Shown here in pieces: positions 17,585 through 30,062 of a stretch of 64,000 nt of DNA. The translations under genes were made by a program, and so were the position numbers. Location: NCBI RefSeq assembly GCF_005491205.1, contig NZ_CP028041.1:10495-74494 (forward strand), in the 5' to 3' direction. Positions within the stretch are counted from its first letter, which is position 1. The number at the start of each line of letters is the position of its first letter. The notes beneath the pieces were generated by a model that ran no database searches, was not told the origin of the DNA, and saw only the letters and a list, made by a program, of their open reading frames with translations. Source of the DNA: Nissabacter sp. SGAir0207 (GTDB lineage Bacteria; Pseudomonadota; Gammaproteobacteria; Enterobacterales; Enterobacteriaceae).

Positions 17585-17881
17585 TCGATCCCTTATCGGG
17601 GGCATAGCCCTCTCAGGAACGAGCGGCTTTCAGCGCCACCGTGAGATATATAATAGGATAAAATATCCTAATTTGCTACATTTTTAGTCGTATTTTGAGT
17701 GTTTTTTAAGGCTGAAATGCGCATTGGAGGTGGGTGCGTTGTCCACAAATCCACATGAGAAATAGCCAGTGAAGCCAGCGGCCAGCAAGCCGGCTGGCGA
17801 ACGAGAGTGCCCAGGCTGCGTATGCAGCCTGGGTTCGATTGTGGAGTTGTGGGCAATGTTAGCGAGATATTAATGACGGTT
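17585..17881. other. Intergenic region with two strong hairpins
   Basis: CCCAGGCTGC (17810-17819) and GCAGCCTGGG (17824-17833) form a perfect 10-bp stem with loop GTAT. Just upstream GCCAGC and GCTGGC can also pair. They sit between the 3' end of the KAP gene and the promoter side of the HsdS-like gene. No convincing gene is present. Confidence 0.5.
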
Positions 17882-19468
17882 TTACTCAAAAAAGGTAGCT
17901 AATTCGCAAATCTCAAAATATGAAATCTTATTCAATCCATTATCTAAATTAAACTTACGCATAAGAGTAAAAGTTGTAGAATAACACTCATCAGCCTGAC
18001 TTGGCCCTGGTATTACTTCTGACATCTTGCTCGGTTCGTTATTCCTAATGAAATGCTTTATGTCTGCAAATATATAATCTCTGCACTTATCTAATCTGTA
18101 ACCAGGGAAGGTTCTGATAGAAGTGTGTTTCAAAACAACTGAAATATAATGAGCAAGATCAATTTCGCTTGTCCACTGTCCTTCATATATTCTTTGATTA
18201 TGATAGCCATCAAATTCTTCTAGTATCTCATTTAAGCTATCATATTGCGAGTAAGACCATTTTAATTTAATATTCTTACTTTTAAAATCTACAATGGCAT
18301 TTCCATCTAGAAAAGCAAAGATATTTTCTCCTCTAGCCAGTCGATTGTATTGATAACTAGAAGTAGAATAAAGACCCATTAAAAACAAAAGTGTAATAAG
18401 GTCAACTGGTCTCGTTTGATGTAAAAGGACTGATTCTACTCTATCATACCAAAGCGTGACAGTTCTAAGATTCATTTTAAATCCATCACTGATGATTGTC
18501 ATAAATTCAATAATGTCATCAATTCTAGAGTTATTGTTCTTTAAGTATATGAAGTTAGCGTCATCTAGGGAAAATTCCACAAATACATTTGAATTGTAAA
18601 TTTTCTCTTTGATGAATTCCTCCCTACTTATTTCTTTCAAACTTACTGTTCTTTGAAAGAACCTGTCTAAGTAAAGCTGAGAGTTAAACCCCTCACCATA
18701 AATGGCCTTAATTGAATGCTGTAATTGCTCTTTATCCGTAGCAACTACAAAAACAACACCTTTAATATCAAACACATGCTTAATGGTCTCTAGCATCTCT
18801 ATAGCATAGGTAGGCCGGCATCTATCTAACTCATCTATAAAAACAAAAAGTGGAAAGTGATAACTATTTGTTGAAGTTTCGATAACACTATTTAACCATT
18901 CAGAAATTGATTTTTTAAACTCCTCAATACTTTGATTTGCCTCTTTATGAGTATCAATGGCTTTCTCCACTATTTTCGAGCTTATTTCGGAGAAAGCATC
19001 GCCGTCTATAACAGTATCAAGATCGTCAATGTCAACAGCCAGATGTTTTTTTATTAATGCTTTAGTAATGTCAGGTGCTAATGACTTTACTAGGTGCCAT
19101 GATTTACTCATTAGCGGTTTTTTAAAGAAATTCTTATCTGTTTTTGATATTAATGAAGATTGAATTTCTGATATAACATCTAGAAAAGGATCTTTCGAAT
19201 GGTCGTTTTTCCAAGCGTCAATATAAACCGTGGGGAATTTGTTCTCAATTTCTGATTTCCAATTTCTTAGAAACCATGTTTTACCTCCACCCCATCCAGT
19301 GTTTATATTTAAAACGTAATTACTTTCTTTTCCTTTGTTTACCAAGAACTTTGTTAGAAACTTAGCGTGCTGGCTCCTTTGAAGCTTGTCTACTCCCAGC
19401 CCCGCAGTGGGTGATGTATCCCATTTGAATGGGAGTTGTTCGACTATTTCTATGGCGTTGTTTTCCAT
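17882..19468 (-). CDS. KAP-family P-loop NTPase (PifA-like)
   Basis: A 528-residue protein with the KAP NTPase pattern: a Walker A region NTGWGGGKTW (about residues 56-65; the first Gly of the usual GPWGSGKS is shifted) and a textbook Walker B plus signature FVFIDELDRCRP (about 215) followed by the usual VVFVVATDKEQL sensor region. KAP NTPases include PifA of plasmid F, which aborts phage T7 infection. Typical membrane insertions of KAP proteins are not evident here. The DNA is strongly AT-rich against its surroundings, so it arrived separately. A phage-exclusion role is plausible but inferred. It lies immediately downstream of a serine recombinase on the same strand. Confidence 0.85.
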   Translation of the reverse strand: MENNAIEIVEQLPFKWDTSPTAGLGVDKLQRSQHAKFLTKFLVNKGKESNYVLNINTGWGGGKTWFLRNWKSEIENKFPTVYIDAWKNDHSKDPFLDVISEIQSSLISKTDKNFFKKPLMSKSWHLVKSLAPDITKALIKKHLAVDIDDLDTVIDGDAFSEISSKIVEKAIDTHKEANQSIEEFKKSISEWLNSVIETSTNSYHFPLFVFIDELDRCRPTYAIEMLETIKHVFDIKGVVFVVATDKEQLQHSIKAIYGEGFNSQLYLDRFFQRTVSLKEISREEFIKEKIYNSNVFVEFSLDDANFIYLKNNNSRIDDIIEFMTIISDGFKMNLRTVTLWYDRVESVLLHQTRPVDLITLLFLMGLYSTSSYQYNRLARGENIFAFLDGNAIVDFKSKNIKLKWSYSQYDSLNEILEEFDGYHNQRIYEGQWTSEIDLAHYISVVLKHTSIRTFPGYRLDKCRDYIFADIKHFIRNNEPSKMSEVIPGPSQADECYSTTFTLMRKFNLDNGLNKISYFEICELATFFE

Positions 19469-19501
19469 TATTATATCCCATGCTCAGAAGATGATTAGAT
19501 A

Positions 19502-20119
19502 TCAAATTATTTTGCTTTTCGATATTCTTGTGACTGTACTTACGGAAACTCCAGCTAGCCTGGCGGTGTCAGCAATGCTATGGCCACTCTTTCTTAATGT
19601 CCTCACTAATTGATGTTTATCATCGTTTGCAGGCCGGCCCTTATATTTTCCACTCTCTTTAGCCTTAAGGATGCCTTCTGCCTGGCGTCTCCGTCTGTCC
19701 TGGTAATCCTTACGAGCAATCGCTGCCAACATGTCCAGCAACATACTGTTTACTGCCTTCAACATAGCGTCTGTAAAATCATCAGCTGTATGTTCGGATA
19801 ATGCCATATGGCTTGTAGGTAAATCGAGGCTAATGATCGATAGACGTTTTTCACTGATAAGGGCTTTCAGAAGTTGCCAGTTTTCTTCAGATAGTCGTGA
19901 AAGCCGATCTACTTGTTCTATCAAAATGGCATCGCCCTGGTTTGCATCCTCAAGTAAACGTAGTAGCTCGGGACGCTGGAGTGAGGCACCAGATACATTT
20001 TCTACATACCATCCGGCAACTCGCTGCCCTTTACTCTCTACGAATTCTTTCATGCGCTTCTGAGCACGATGTGCGTCCTGCTCTTGAGTTGATGCTCGCA
20101 GATATCCGAAAATGTACAT
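19502..20119 (-). CDS. Serine recombinase/resolvase A (205 residues)
   Basis: A small serine recombinase. It shows the catalytic-domain motif YLRASTQEQD with the nucleophile Ser near residue 10, QVDRLSRL, and a C-terminal HTH (IADTARLAGVSVSTVTRI). It is a clear paralogue of the protein at 29412 on the opposite strand; the shared stretches include NVSGASLQRPEL, LIEQVDRLSRL and MLDMLAAIARKDYQDRRRRQ. In plasmids such proteins resolve multimers or mobilise DNA segments. The upstream AT-rich DNA (20120-20200) has repeated TTAAGTTAT motifs that could be its site. Its 5' end faces the metabolic island. Confidence 0.9.
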   Translation of the reverse strand: MYIFGYLRASTQEQDAHRAQKRMKEFVESKGQRVAGWYVENVSGASLQRPELLRLLEDANQGDAILIEQVDRLSRLSEENWQLLKALISEKRLSIISLDLPTSHMALSEHTADDFTDAMLKAVNSMLLDMLAAIARKDYQDRRRRQAEGILKAKESGKYKGRPANDDKHQLVRTLRKSGHSIADTARLAGVSVSTVTRISKSKII

Positions 20120-20443
20120 AATTTAGCCGCCATATCTTTTTTAAGTTATTTCATAAATTTTATATCATTTAAGTTATCTCATATCTAACTTTATACCTTG
20201 TTTTTACTATGTTCATTTAGGTATACCCTAATTGCACATGGCTTGTATCCTTACTACTTTAATGGTTTTACTTGATAAGTATTAGCTTGCTAATAGTATT
20301 AACCTTTTCATGATTGATTTTGTTTGCCTGTACTAAATCGACCGGTTTCGTACATGTAGTATAGAGCCTGTCCGAAAGTTAGTGTTTTTAATTTCGGACA
20401 TGCATTATAATAAGTACCCCTATTTCGTACATAAAGTAACTAC
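20120..20443. other. AT-rich region with candidate recombination sites
   Basis: No gene. The left part (20130-20200) repeats ATTTAAGTTATCTCAT-like words next to recombinase A. The right part holds two copies of TTTCGTACAT (20346-20355 and 20423-20432) flanking a 9-bp inverted pair, TGTCCGAAA (20369-20377) and TTTCGGACA (20392-20400). This layout looks like a res-type site for recombinase B, whose ATG is only 12 bases further on. Confidence 0.5.
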
Positions 20444-21040
20444 ATGTCACGAGTTTTTGCCTACTGCAGGGTATCAACCCTCGAACAGAACACTGAAAAC
20501 CAGCGTCGTGAAATCGAAGCGGCCGGCTTTGCCATCAGACCCCAGCGACTGATTGAAGAGTACATAAGTGGTTCAGTCGCGGCTGCTGAACGCCCAGGAT
20601 TTGTGCGTCTCCTTGATCGAATGGAAAACAGTGACGTTTTAATCGTAACGAAGTTGGATCGCCTCGGACGCAACGCCATGGATATCCGAAAAACCGTTGA
20701 GCTGCTTGCTGCGTCAGAAATTCGAGTTCACTGCCTGGCGTTGGGGGGGGTAGACCTAACAAGTCCGGCCGGAAAAATGACCATGCAGGTAATTTCTGCA
20801 GTCGCTGAATTTGAACGTGATCTGCTGCTTGAGCGTACGCATGCTGGTATTGCGCGGGCTAAGGCATCCGGAAAACGTTTCGGCCGCCCGCCGGCTCTGG
20901 ATGACGAACAAAAGAAAGTGGTGTTTCTGCGTCTTAGTGAAGGGAAGAGTATCAGCGCGATTGCCCGCGAATTTGACACCACACGGCAGACCATTCTTAG
21001 AGTGAAAGCGATAATGGAAAACGCTGATGCTCGTTCATAA
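20444..21040 (+). CDS. Serine recombinase B, Tn3 resolvase/invertase type (198 residues)
   Basis: The motifs are those of the Tn3-resolvase/Hin family: [14 protein letters not shown] with the nucleophile Ser, [13 protein letters not shown], the E-helix region [27 protein letters not shown] and a C-terminal HTH. It differs clearly from the two paralogous recombinases at 19502 and 29412. There is no ribosome site of note. The inverted repeat and paired TTTCGTACAT words directly upstream are its likely binding site. No transposase gene is near, so it is either a stand-alone resolvase or a relic of a lost transposon. Confidence 0.92.
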   Translation: MSRVFAYCRVSTLEQNTENQRREIEAAGFAIRPQRLIEEYISGSVAAAERPGFVRLLDRMENSDVLIVTKLDRLGRNAMDIRKTVELLAASEIRVHCLALGGVDLTSPAGKMTMQVISAVAEFERDLLLERTHAGIARAKASGKRFGRPPALDDEQKKVVFLRLSEGKSISAIAREFDTTRQTILRVKAIMENADARS

Positions 21041-21134
21041 GTTGCTTTTCTGTGTAGGTCCGCTTTATGCCAGAAGCGGACGTTAAAAATTCATAATGGT
21101 TCATTAAATGACAGGGAAGAATGTAGAACAAAGC

Positions 21135-21869
21135 TTACATATGCCCTGTTCTGAGCGCATTCAGCCAGTCGGGACGACTATTGCTGAGCGCAACTAAAGC
21201 TGCTGATTCCCAGTCATACTCAACCGCTCTGAACTCTGCTTTCCATAACCCGTTATGTTGCTCCACAATTGCATAGCGGGCATGGGGAGAACCACTTTCC
21301 ATTACATGCGCAAAGGGGGTGTCATCATCATAAGCCTGCAATCCTACGCTGCCGGGGTTGACAATGAATCTGCCGTCAGACAGCCGCAGTTTTCGGGGGA
21401 TATGCGTATGGCCGCACAGGATCAACGATTCGCTTCTGCTTTCAATAAGCGCTAAAACGCGCGCCTCCGACGAGGGCTGCACGCCTGAAGCAGTGACCTC
21501 TTCAAGAAGATAAATGAGGTCGTCACCCGGTACACCGTGCACCATCAGAATGTCTTCATTAAATGTTAACTGCGCCGGCAGGTTTTTTAGCCACTCCCAA
21601 TGCGCAGCGTGAAGGCTTTTAAAAGCATGGCTGTCAGATAAGCTCATATCTGACAACTCCTGTTCGAGGAGTTGTCGTTCGTGATTACCTCTTATAGTTG
21701 GAATGTTAAGAGACATCAGCCTGTCAGCGGTTTCCGCAGGGAATAGCCCTCCCGAAACAATATCGCCCAAATTCAGAATTTGATCGACCCTCTGAGGTTG
21801 AATGTCCGTTAGCACAGCATCCAGCGCCGGAAGATTCCCATGAATATCTGATATCACTGCCAGTTTCAT
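21135..21869 (-). CDS. Metallophosphoesterase, YfcE-like
   Basis: A 244-residue calcineurin-like phosphoesterase with all metal-binding blocks in order: DIHGN (8-12), GDIVSGG (about 35), GNHE (about 60) and GHTHIPR (about 153), plus NPGSVG. It probably hydrolyses a small phosphomonoester or phosphodiester in the cytoplasm; the substrate is unknown. The start ATG 21869 follows AAGGGAAAG. It stands alone in the metabolic island and looks chromosomal in origin. Its 3' end faces that of recombinase B. Confidence 0.85.
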   Translation of the reverse strand: MKLAVISDIHGNLPALDAVLTDIQPQRVDQILNLGDIVSGGLFPAETADRLMSLNIPTIRGNHERQLLEQELSDMSLSDSHAFKSLHAAHWEWLKNLPAQLTFNEDILMVHGVPGDDLIYLLEEVTASGVQPSSEARVLALIESRSESLILCGHTHIPRKLRLSDGRFIVNPGSVGLQAYDDDTPFAHVMESGSPHARYAIVEQHNGLWKAEFRAVEYDWESAALVALSNSRPDWLNALRTGHM

Positions 21870-22166
21870 ACTGCTTTCCCTTTAAGTTAATCTCACAGAT
21901 TCATTCACCTGAGCGGCCTGCAAACCGGATAAAGACACTGTCTGCAACCAATCTTTCTCGGAAAATAACGCGGCGTCTGTCCTGATGCATTGCTCAGGCA
22001 GCTGAGTAGTTAGCTGAAAGGTTGCCAAGGAAATTCTGCGCTGTCTGGGATGTGGATGCCGGTATCATGGCTGTTCGTCGCTGAGCTGCTTTTCAAACCT
22101 GTTTGTCGTTACGCTGTCAGAGCGCCATCATGGCGCTCTTTATTTGAGATAAAGCAGGTGCCGGAG
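21870..22166. other. Intergenic region with terminator-like hairpin
   Basis: AGAGCGCC (22119-22126) and GGCGCTCT (22132-22139) form a perfect 8-bp stem followed by TTTATTTG on the + strand. No gene reads into it on the + strand, so it may be the remains of a lost transcription unit. No other feature seen. Confidence 0.5.
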
Positions 22167-23111
22167 CTACTGTGCTCCGATGAGACTGAGATAAAAAGAC
22201 AGTGTGAACAGGGAAAGTATGGTCGAAATCAGCACGCATCTTGACGTGGTGACGGCCTCACGACGGTAAAATTCTGCCAGCATAAAAGGACCGGTGCCGG
22301 TGGGTAGTGCGGCAAGCAGAACAGCAGTCTGCGTCAGCAGCGGGGACAGATGAAACACGCTGGAAGCAAGCCACCAGGTCAGTAACGGCTGAACCAGCAA
22401 TTTCAGTACAACCAGCATGGTCACCGTAAAGGTTTCCTTTTCTGCCTTACGTGATGGCTTTCCAGCCAGAAACAGCCCGAGCGCAATTAGAGCACAGGGT
22501 GAGGCTGCCCCTCCCAGCAATTTCAGAAAGACATTAACTGAGCCAGGGACGCTCAGGCCCAGCGCCGGGAAGATGACAGCGATAGCAGGTGAAACAAGAA
22601 GAGGATTGCGAAGAAGTGATTTTGCCACCCGGGCAAAAATAATACGCTGTCTGACCTCTCCCTGCAGCCCCGTTTCGATAATGATAATGCCTATCCCGAA
22701 CAGCACAGAGACGGTCAGGATCGTCGCAATAAGCGTAGGCGCGAGCGAACCATGGCCTAAAAATACCGTCACAAGCGGGAAGCCGATAAACCCCGTATTT
22801 GCATAACCTGCATTCAGGGCATCTATAGCCGCGTCCGCAAGATGACGGGTACGGCGCAGCTGTATCACGATGGTGAGGAAAAAGACGGCCATCATCCCAA
22901 TGGAAAACGCCACGATGAACGCGGGCTGCGCCAGGTCGGCCCACTTTGCACTGGCAATTATGTCGAACAACAGCGCAGGTAACGCCAGATAAACGACAAA
23001 ACGGTTTAGTTCTGTAAGGGCATTTTCTCCCAAGATCTTCAGTTTCCGCGCAAGCCAGCCGGCCAGTATCAGTGCAAATATCGGCAGTACTACATTAAGT
23101 GTGGAGAGCAT
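22167..23111 (-). CDS. AEC (auxin efflux carrier) family transporter
   Basis: A 314-residue inner-membrane protein with about ten hydrophobic segments in the two-half pattern of AEC transporters. It begins MLSTLNVVLPIFALILAGWL and contains the conserved AGYANTGFIGFPL and the C-terminal LAALPTGTGPFMLAEFY. Bacterial members move organic acids such as malate or malonate, or other anions; the substrate here is unknown. It is divergent from the LysR gene with a 100-base gap, a common regulator-target arrangement. The start at 23111 is the only reasonable one. Confidence 0.85.
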   Translation of the reverse strand: MLSTLNVVLPIFALILAGWLARKLKILGENALTELNRFVVYLALPALLFDIIASAKWADLAQPAFIVAFSIGMMAVFFLTIVIQLRRTRHLADAAIDALNAGYANTGFIGFPLVTVFLGHGSLAPTLIATILTVSVLFGIGIIIIETGLQGEVRQRIIFARVAKSLLRNPLLVSPAIAVIFPALGLSVPGSVNVFLKLLGGAASPCALIALGLFLAGKPSRKAEKETFTVTMLVVLKLLVQPLLTWWLASSVFHLSPLLTQTAVLLAALPTGTGPFMLAEFYRREAVTTSRCVLISTILSLFTLSFYLSLIGAQ

Positions 23112-23211
23112 ATGAGTGATTCGTTCGTAAAAGCCCTACTTTAGGTTGCACTGCCTATATAATCTAATGCCTTTTAAACGCGTTATTCATACCTTAAAGG
23201 CATCGGTTGCA

Positions 23212-24117
23212 ATGACAGATTTACGCCAGCTGCGGTATTTCCTTACGCTCAGCGAAACGCTCAATTACGGCAGGGCAGCGGAGCGATTAAATATCACCCA
23301 ACCCCCTCTGAGCCGGCAGATTGCCGGGCTTGAGAAGATGCTGGGCGTTAAGCTGTTTAATCGCCATCACCATGGCGTTTCTCTCACAGCGGCGGGTGAA
23401 GCCTTTCAACAGGAGGCGAAAACGGTAATGGCTGCCTATGGTCAGGCCTGTCGCAATGCCAGGCTGGCAGAATGTGGTGAAAAAGGCAGTCTGTCGGTGG
23501 GCTTCATGATGCATGCTGCTTACTCAACGCTTCCTGACCTGACGCGACGTATGGTTACAGCCTTTCCTGACGTAAAGTTACTCTTGCATGAAGTGACGCC
23601 CGGTACGCTCGTGAAAGACGTTCTCGACGGCATATATGATACTGGCGTGGTATTTCATCCCGGTTCGGTTCACGGCCTCGAACACCTGACCATGAGGCAT
23701 GAGAGACTGTGCCTGGCCGTTAACTCACAGCACCCGCTCGCCAGGAAAAGAGTTATCGGAGCCGCTGACTTTCAGAACGAACCGCTCATTGTCACCCCTC
23801 ATGCTGCAGCACCAGTGCTCAGGGATATGATTGACTTATTCTTACGTCATCAGGGTATTGAGCCCTATTACCGTTTAGAAACCCAGCTGCAGCAGACGAT
23901 AGTCAGCCTTGTGGCAGAAGGCCTGGGCATGGCGCTTGTGCCCGAATCGGTAAAAAAACTCAGCTACGCTGGCGTGAAGTATAAAGAAGTAGCCATGAGT
24001 CCAGGCATTGAACAGGTTCTGATATGGCGCAAAGGTAACACTAATCCGGCTCTGGCATTATTCGTAAAGCTTGCCCGGCATATTTTTGAAAATGAGATAC
24101 CGGCAGAAAAAAAATGA
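23212..24117 (+). CDS. LysR-family transcription regulator
   Basis: A protein of 301 residues starting at ATG 23212 (MTDLRQLRYFLTLSETLNYG), the canonical LysR beginning. The in-frame upstream codons from 23146 are probably untranslated. The N-terminal winged HTH (GRAAERLNITQPPLSRQIAG) is followed by a substrate-binding domain. It is divergent from the AEC transporter at 22167-23111, so it probably controls that gene and itself through the shared 100-base interval; the ligand is unknown. There is no sign of damage. Confidence 0.9.
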   Translation: MTDLRQLRYFLTLSETLNYGRAAERLNITQPPLSRQIAGLEKMLGVKLFNRHHHGVSLTAAGEAFQQEAKTVMAAYGQACRNARLAECGEKGSLSVGFMMHAAYSTLPDLTRRMVTAFPDVKLLLHEVTPGTLVKDVLDGIYDTGVVFHPGSVHGLEHLTMRHERLCLAVNSQHPLARKRVIGAADFQNEPLIVTPHAAAPVLRDMIDLFLRHQGIEPYYRLETQLQQTIVSLVAEGLGMALVPESVKKLSYAGVKYKEVAMSPGIEQVLIWRKGNTNPALALFVKLARHIFENEIPAEKK

Positions 24118-24300
24118 CAGCTTTAGCATTCCTTTCCCGGTGTTCAGGCGATCTTTCCGCAGTGACCGGAAAGTGCGAAGGCTCACCAAAGTCCCGGATT
24201 ACGCAATACAGATCACATTTCTGAGCTGTCATCCGGCGTAACAGCGGCCTGACATTGACCCTCCGTGAAGGTGAGTGATAGTTTTGTGGCAAGGCATTAA

Positions 24301-24385
24301 GCTTGTTACCGTTCGGCGGGCAAAACGTAAATGCAGCAACAGGATTAACCTCCTGGCTGTTTTTATGTTTTGCCCGTTTTTGTTT
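24301..24385 (+). promoter_or_regulatory. BglG-type antiterminator site (RAT) with overlapping terminator, upstream of bglG
   Basis: GCTTGTTACCG...GGGCAAAAC (24301-24327) matches the RAT consensus. Its 3' part overlaps the 5' arm CGGGCAAAAC (24317-24326) of a terminator whose other arm GTTTTGCCCG (24367-24376) is followed by TTTTTGTTTT. Binding of active BglG would favour the RAT hairpin and allow read-through. Confidence 0.8.
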
Positions 24386-24399
24386 TCCTGGAGTTGGCG

Positions 24400-25245
24400 A
24401 TGCTCATTAGACAAATCCTTAATAACAACGTCGTCAGCGTTACCGACACTAAGGGTACAGAGTTCATCCTGACCGGTAAGGGGCTTGGTTTTAATGCGCA
24501 GGCCGGCCAGGACGTGGACATTGCGAAAGTGGAAAAGACGTTCCGGCTTCATGATGACCGGGTGTCGGATCGTTTTAAGGTATTACTTAATGAAATACCG
24601 GTAGAGGTTATTCAGCTGACGGATGACATCATTTCTCTGGCAAGGAATGCGCTTGGGGCGAGGCTCAGTGAAAGCCTGTATGTTTCTCTGGCCGACCACC
24701 TGTACTACGCGCTTGAGCGCCACAGGGAAGGTCAGGACATTCGCAATCCGCTGGAATGGGAAGTTCGCAACTTTTACCGGAAAGAATATCTGGTCAGCCG
24801 ACAGGCGCTGGCGCTCATAGCGTCACGTACCGGTCAGCTTTTACCTGACGCCGAGGCCTGCAGCATCGCGCTGCACATCGTGAACGCCTCAATGAATACG
24901 CCAGACGGGCAGGTAATGGAGATCACGAAGCTGATTTTTCAAATCCAGAATATCGTCAAGTACTGGTTTGGCATCACGGCCGATGAGCAGAGCATCAATT
25001 ATCAGCGCTTTGTCACGCACCTGAAGTTTTTTGCCCAGCGCGTGATGAACGGAGAGGTGCTGGATAATGATGATGAGGAGTTATTCTCACAGATGCCTGA
25101 AAAGTATGAAAAAACGCTTGGGTGTGTTAAGGCAATAAGCGATTTCATACTGAAAAATTACAGCCACACTATGAGCAGTTCTGAAAAGCTTTATCTGACG
25201 GTGCACATCGGTAACGTCGTTAACCGTCACAAACATTCCATTTAG
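24400..25245 (+). CDS. bglG: BglG-family transcription antiterminator
   Basis: A 281-residue antiterminator for beta-glucoside use. It has an N-terminal RNA-binding (CAT) domain (MLIRQILNNNVVSV, about 1-55) and two PRD domains with conserved histidines (ADHLYYALERH, SIALHIVN, THLKFFAQR, LTVHIGNVV). In the family the PTS transporter phosphorylates and inactivates it when substrate is absent. The start ATG 24400 follows GGAG. It lies behind one RAT/terminator and ahead of a second, giving the classic bgl autoregulatory layout with bglF and the glucosidase. Confidence 0.93.
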   Translation: MLIRQILNNNVVSVTDTKGTEFILTGKGLGFNAQAGQDVDIAKVEKTFRLHDDRVSDRFKVLLNEIPVEVIQLTDDIISLARNALGARLSESLYVSLADHLYYALERHREGQDIRNPLEWEVRNFYRKEYLVSRQALALIASRTGQLLPDAEACSIALHIVNASMNTPDGQVMEITKLIFQIQNIVKYWFGITADEQSINYQRFVTHLKFFAQRVMNGEVLDNDDEELFSQMPEKYEKTLGCVKAISDFILKNYSHTMSSSEKLYLTVHIGNVVNRHKHSI

Positions 25246-25328
25246 GCTTGTTACTGTTAAATCAGGCAAACCCCAGAGGAAGCAAGGTGCCCGGCCCCGT
25301 TGCCCGGCAGTTGTTTACGGGCATTTTT
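25245..25328 (+). promoter_or_regulatory. Second antiterminator site (RAT) and terminator, upstream of bglF
   Basis: GGCTTGTTACTG...AGGCAAACCCC (25245-25273) is a near-consensus RAT that overlaps the bglG stop. Downstream TGCCCG (25301-25306) and CGGGCA (25318-25323) form a hairpin followed by TTTTT. Read-through would depend on BglG. Confidence 0.75.
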
Positions 25329-25353
25329 CGCCCTGAATCTGGAGAATCAATCA

Positions 25354-28763
<3,410 letters not shown>

Positions 28764-28841
28764 CACTACAAAGCCCTGGCGGGACTGTGCTGTCAGGGCG
28801 TCTCATAATTCCGCCCGGATGCCACCCGGCCCTACTGTGCA

Positions 28842-29095
28842 TTATTTCCGGGTACGGTCTTTCACCCGACGGCGATATAATGCTGGATTCATGTCGGCCA
28901 TCCGGCTGAAGACCCTCCTTAAACTGCCCTCATGCGCGTAACCTGAATCAGCTGCGATCTGCTTAATAGTTTTAGCGGATGTTTCAAGCGCCAGACTAGC
29001 CCTTTAACACCTGATTCTGTCGATAAACTGTTTCGGTGACTCACCAAAAAAATATTCGCTATCGTACCTGCTCAGCCGGGAGAAGAGCCACACGT
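28842..29095 (-). pseudogene. Remnant of an AraC-family regulator (C-terminal HTH part)
   Basis: The - strand reads, in one frame, FFGESPKQFIDRIRC, a TAA stop, then RASLALETSAKTIKQIAADS, GYAHEGSLRRVFSRM and NPALYRRRVK. This is the DNA-binding end of an AraC-type regulator broken by an in-frame stop, and its N-terminal part is missing. It lies at the right edge of the metabolic island and suggests that the island was cut from a longer chromosomal segment. Confidence 0.75.
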
Positions 29096-29411
29096 TCATC
29101 CTGCTGTTTTGATTACGGCAAAAGGTATTCAATTCTGTACGTTATGAGTTCAACTCACCTCTCATAGCGCACACATGAAAACATGTAAATTTTACATTTG
29201 CGCTTCACGCCCTGAGACATTCAGCATTTTCATCAAATGATTGCACTACGTGAATTCTTATGAAAATCCCATGTGATTCCCACAAAGCCTAAAAATTTGG
29301 CCAGGTATACCCCAAAGTCACGGCCAAAACTTACCCTTTTTCGCTTGAATGTCATGACCTATATGTCATACTACTACATGTCATAACTTTTAAGTCATGT
29401 GTGATTAACAA
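29096..29411. other. Region upstream of recombinase C with repeated GTCAT words
   Basis: No gene. At 29350-29400 the word GTCAT (and ATGACC/TAAGTCATG variants) recurs four times in 50 bases immediately before the recombinase ATG. It is a likely recombinase-binding (res-like) site. The rest looks like decayed DNA adjoining the AraC remnant. Confidence 0.45.
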
Positions 29412-30062
29412 ATGTACATTTTTGCATACTTACGAGCATCGACTCAGGAACAGGATGCTGAACGGGCAAAAAAACGCCTTCAGGAGTTCGCAACGGAACG
29501 TGGCCATCGTATCGCTAGTTGGTTCGTAGAAAATGTCTCTGGTGCGTCTCTTCAACGGCCTGAGCTAATGCGGCTTCTTGAAAACGCATCACCAGGTGAT
29601 GCATTGCTTATCGAACAGGTAGATCGGCTTTCACGCCTTGATGAAGCTGGCTGGCAAAAGTTGAAAGAGCTTATAGGCAATAAAAATTTGTCAATAATTA
29701 GCCTTGATCTTCCAACAAGCCATGTAGCGCTCGAAAGTCATAAAAGTGATGATTTCACAGCAGTAATGCTGCGGGCTATCAACGCGATGATGCTCGATAT
29801 GCTTGCGGCCATTGCTCGTAAGGACTACCAAGACAGGCGGCGCCGACAAATTGAAGGGATTTCTAAGGCTAAACAACAAGGCAAATATAAAGGCAAGCAA
29901 CCCAACATACAGCTGCATGAGAACGTAATCAAACTGCGGCTTCAAAAAGGAATGAGTATACGAGAGACTGCATCAATTTGTGGTATTTCAGAGCGTCAGG
30001 TCATTAGGATAACCAATTATCATCGTGATAAGAAACACTTCTATTTGGATGAGGAGTTATGA
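29412..30062 (+). CDS. Serine recombinase C, paralogue of recombinase A (216 residues)
   Basis: A small serine recombinase with YLRASTQEQD (nucleophile Ser), FVENVSGASLQRPEL, LIEQVDRLSRL, MLDMLAAIARKDYQDRRRRQ and a C-terminal HTH (IRETASICGISERQVIRI). It is a close relative of the gene at 19502-20119 but inverted with respect to it. Between them lie 9.3 kb of metabolic genes, and both 5' ends face inward. The last residues (HYRDKKHFYLDEEL-like tail) are extra compared with recombinase A. The stop overlaps an ATG of the next, broken, frame. Confidence 0.9.
   Translation: MYIFAYLRASTQEQDAERAKKRLQEFATERGHRIASWFVENVSGASLQRPELMRLLENASPGDALLIEQVDRLSRLDEAGWQKLKELIGNKNLSIISLDLPTSHVALESHKSDDFTAVMLRAINAMMLDMLAAIARKDYQDRRRRQIEGISKAKQQGKYKGKQPNIQLHENVIKLRLQKGMSIRETASICGISERQVIRITNYHRDKKHFYLDEEL

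Noticed and set aside
17668..17889. 73-residue frame on the - strand ending near the KAP gene
   Set aside because: It covers hairpins and has unusual composition; there is no ribosome site.
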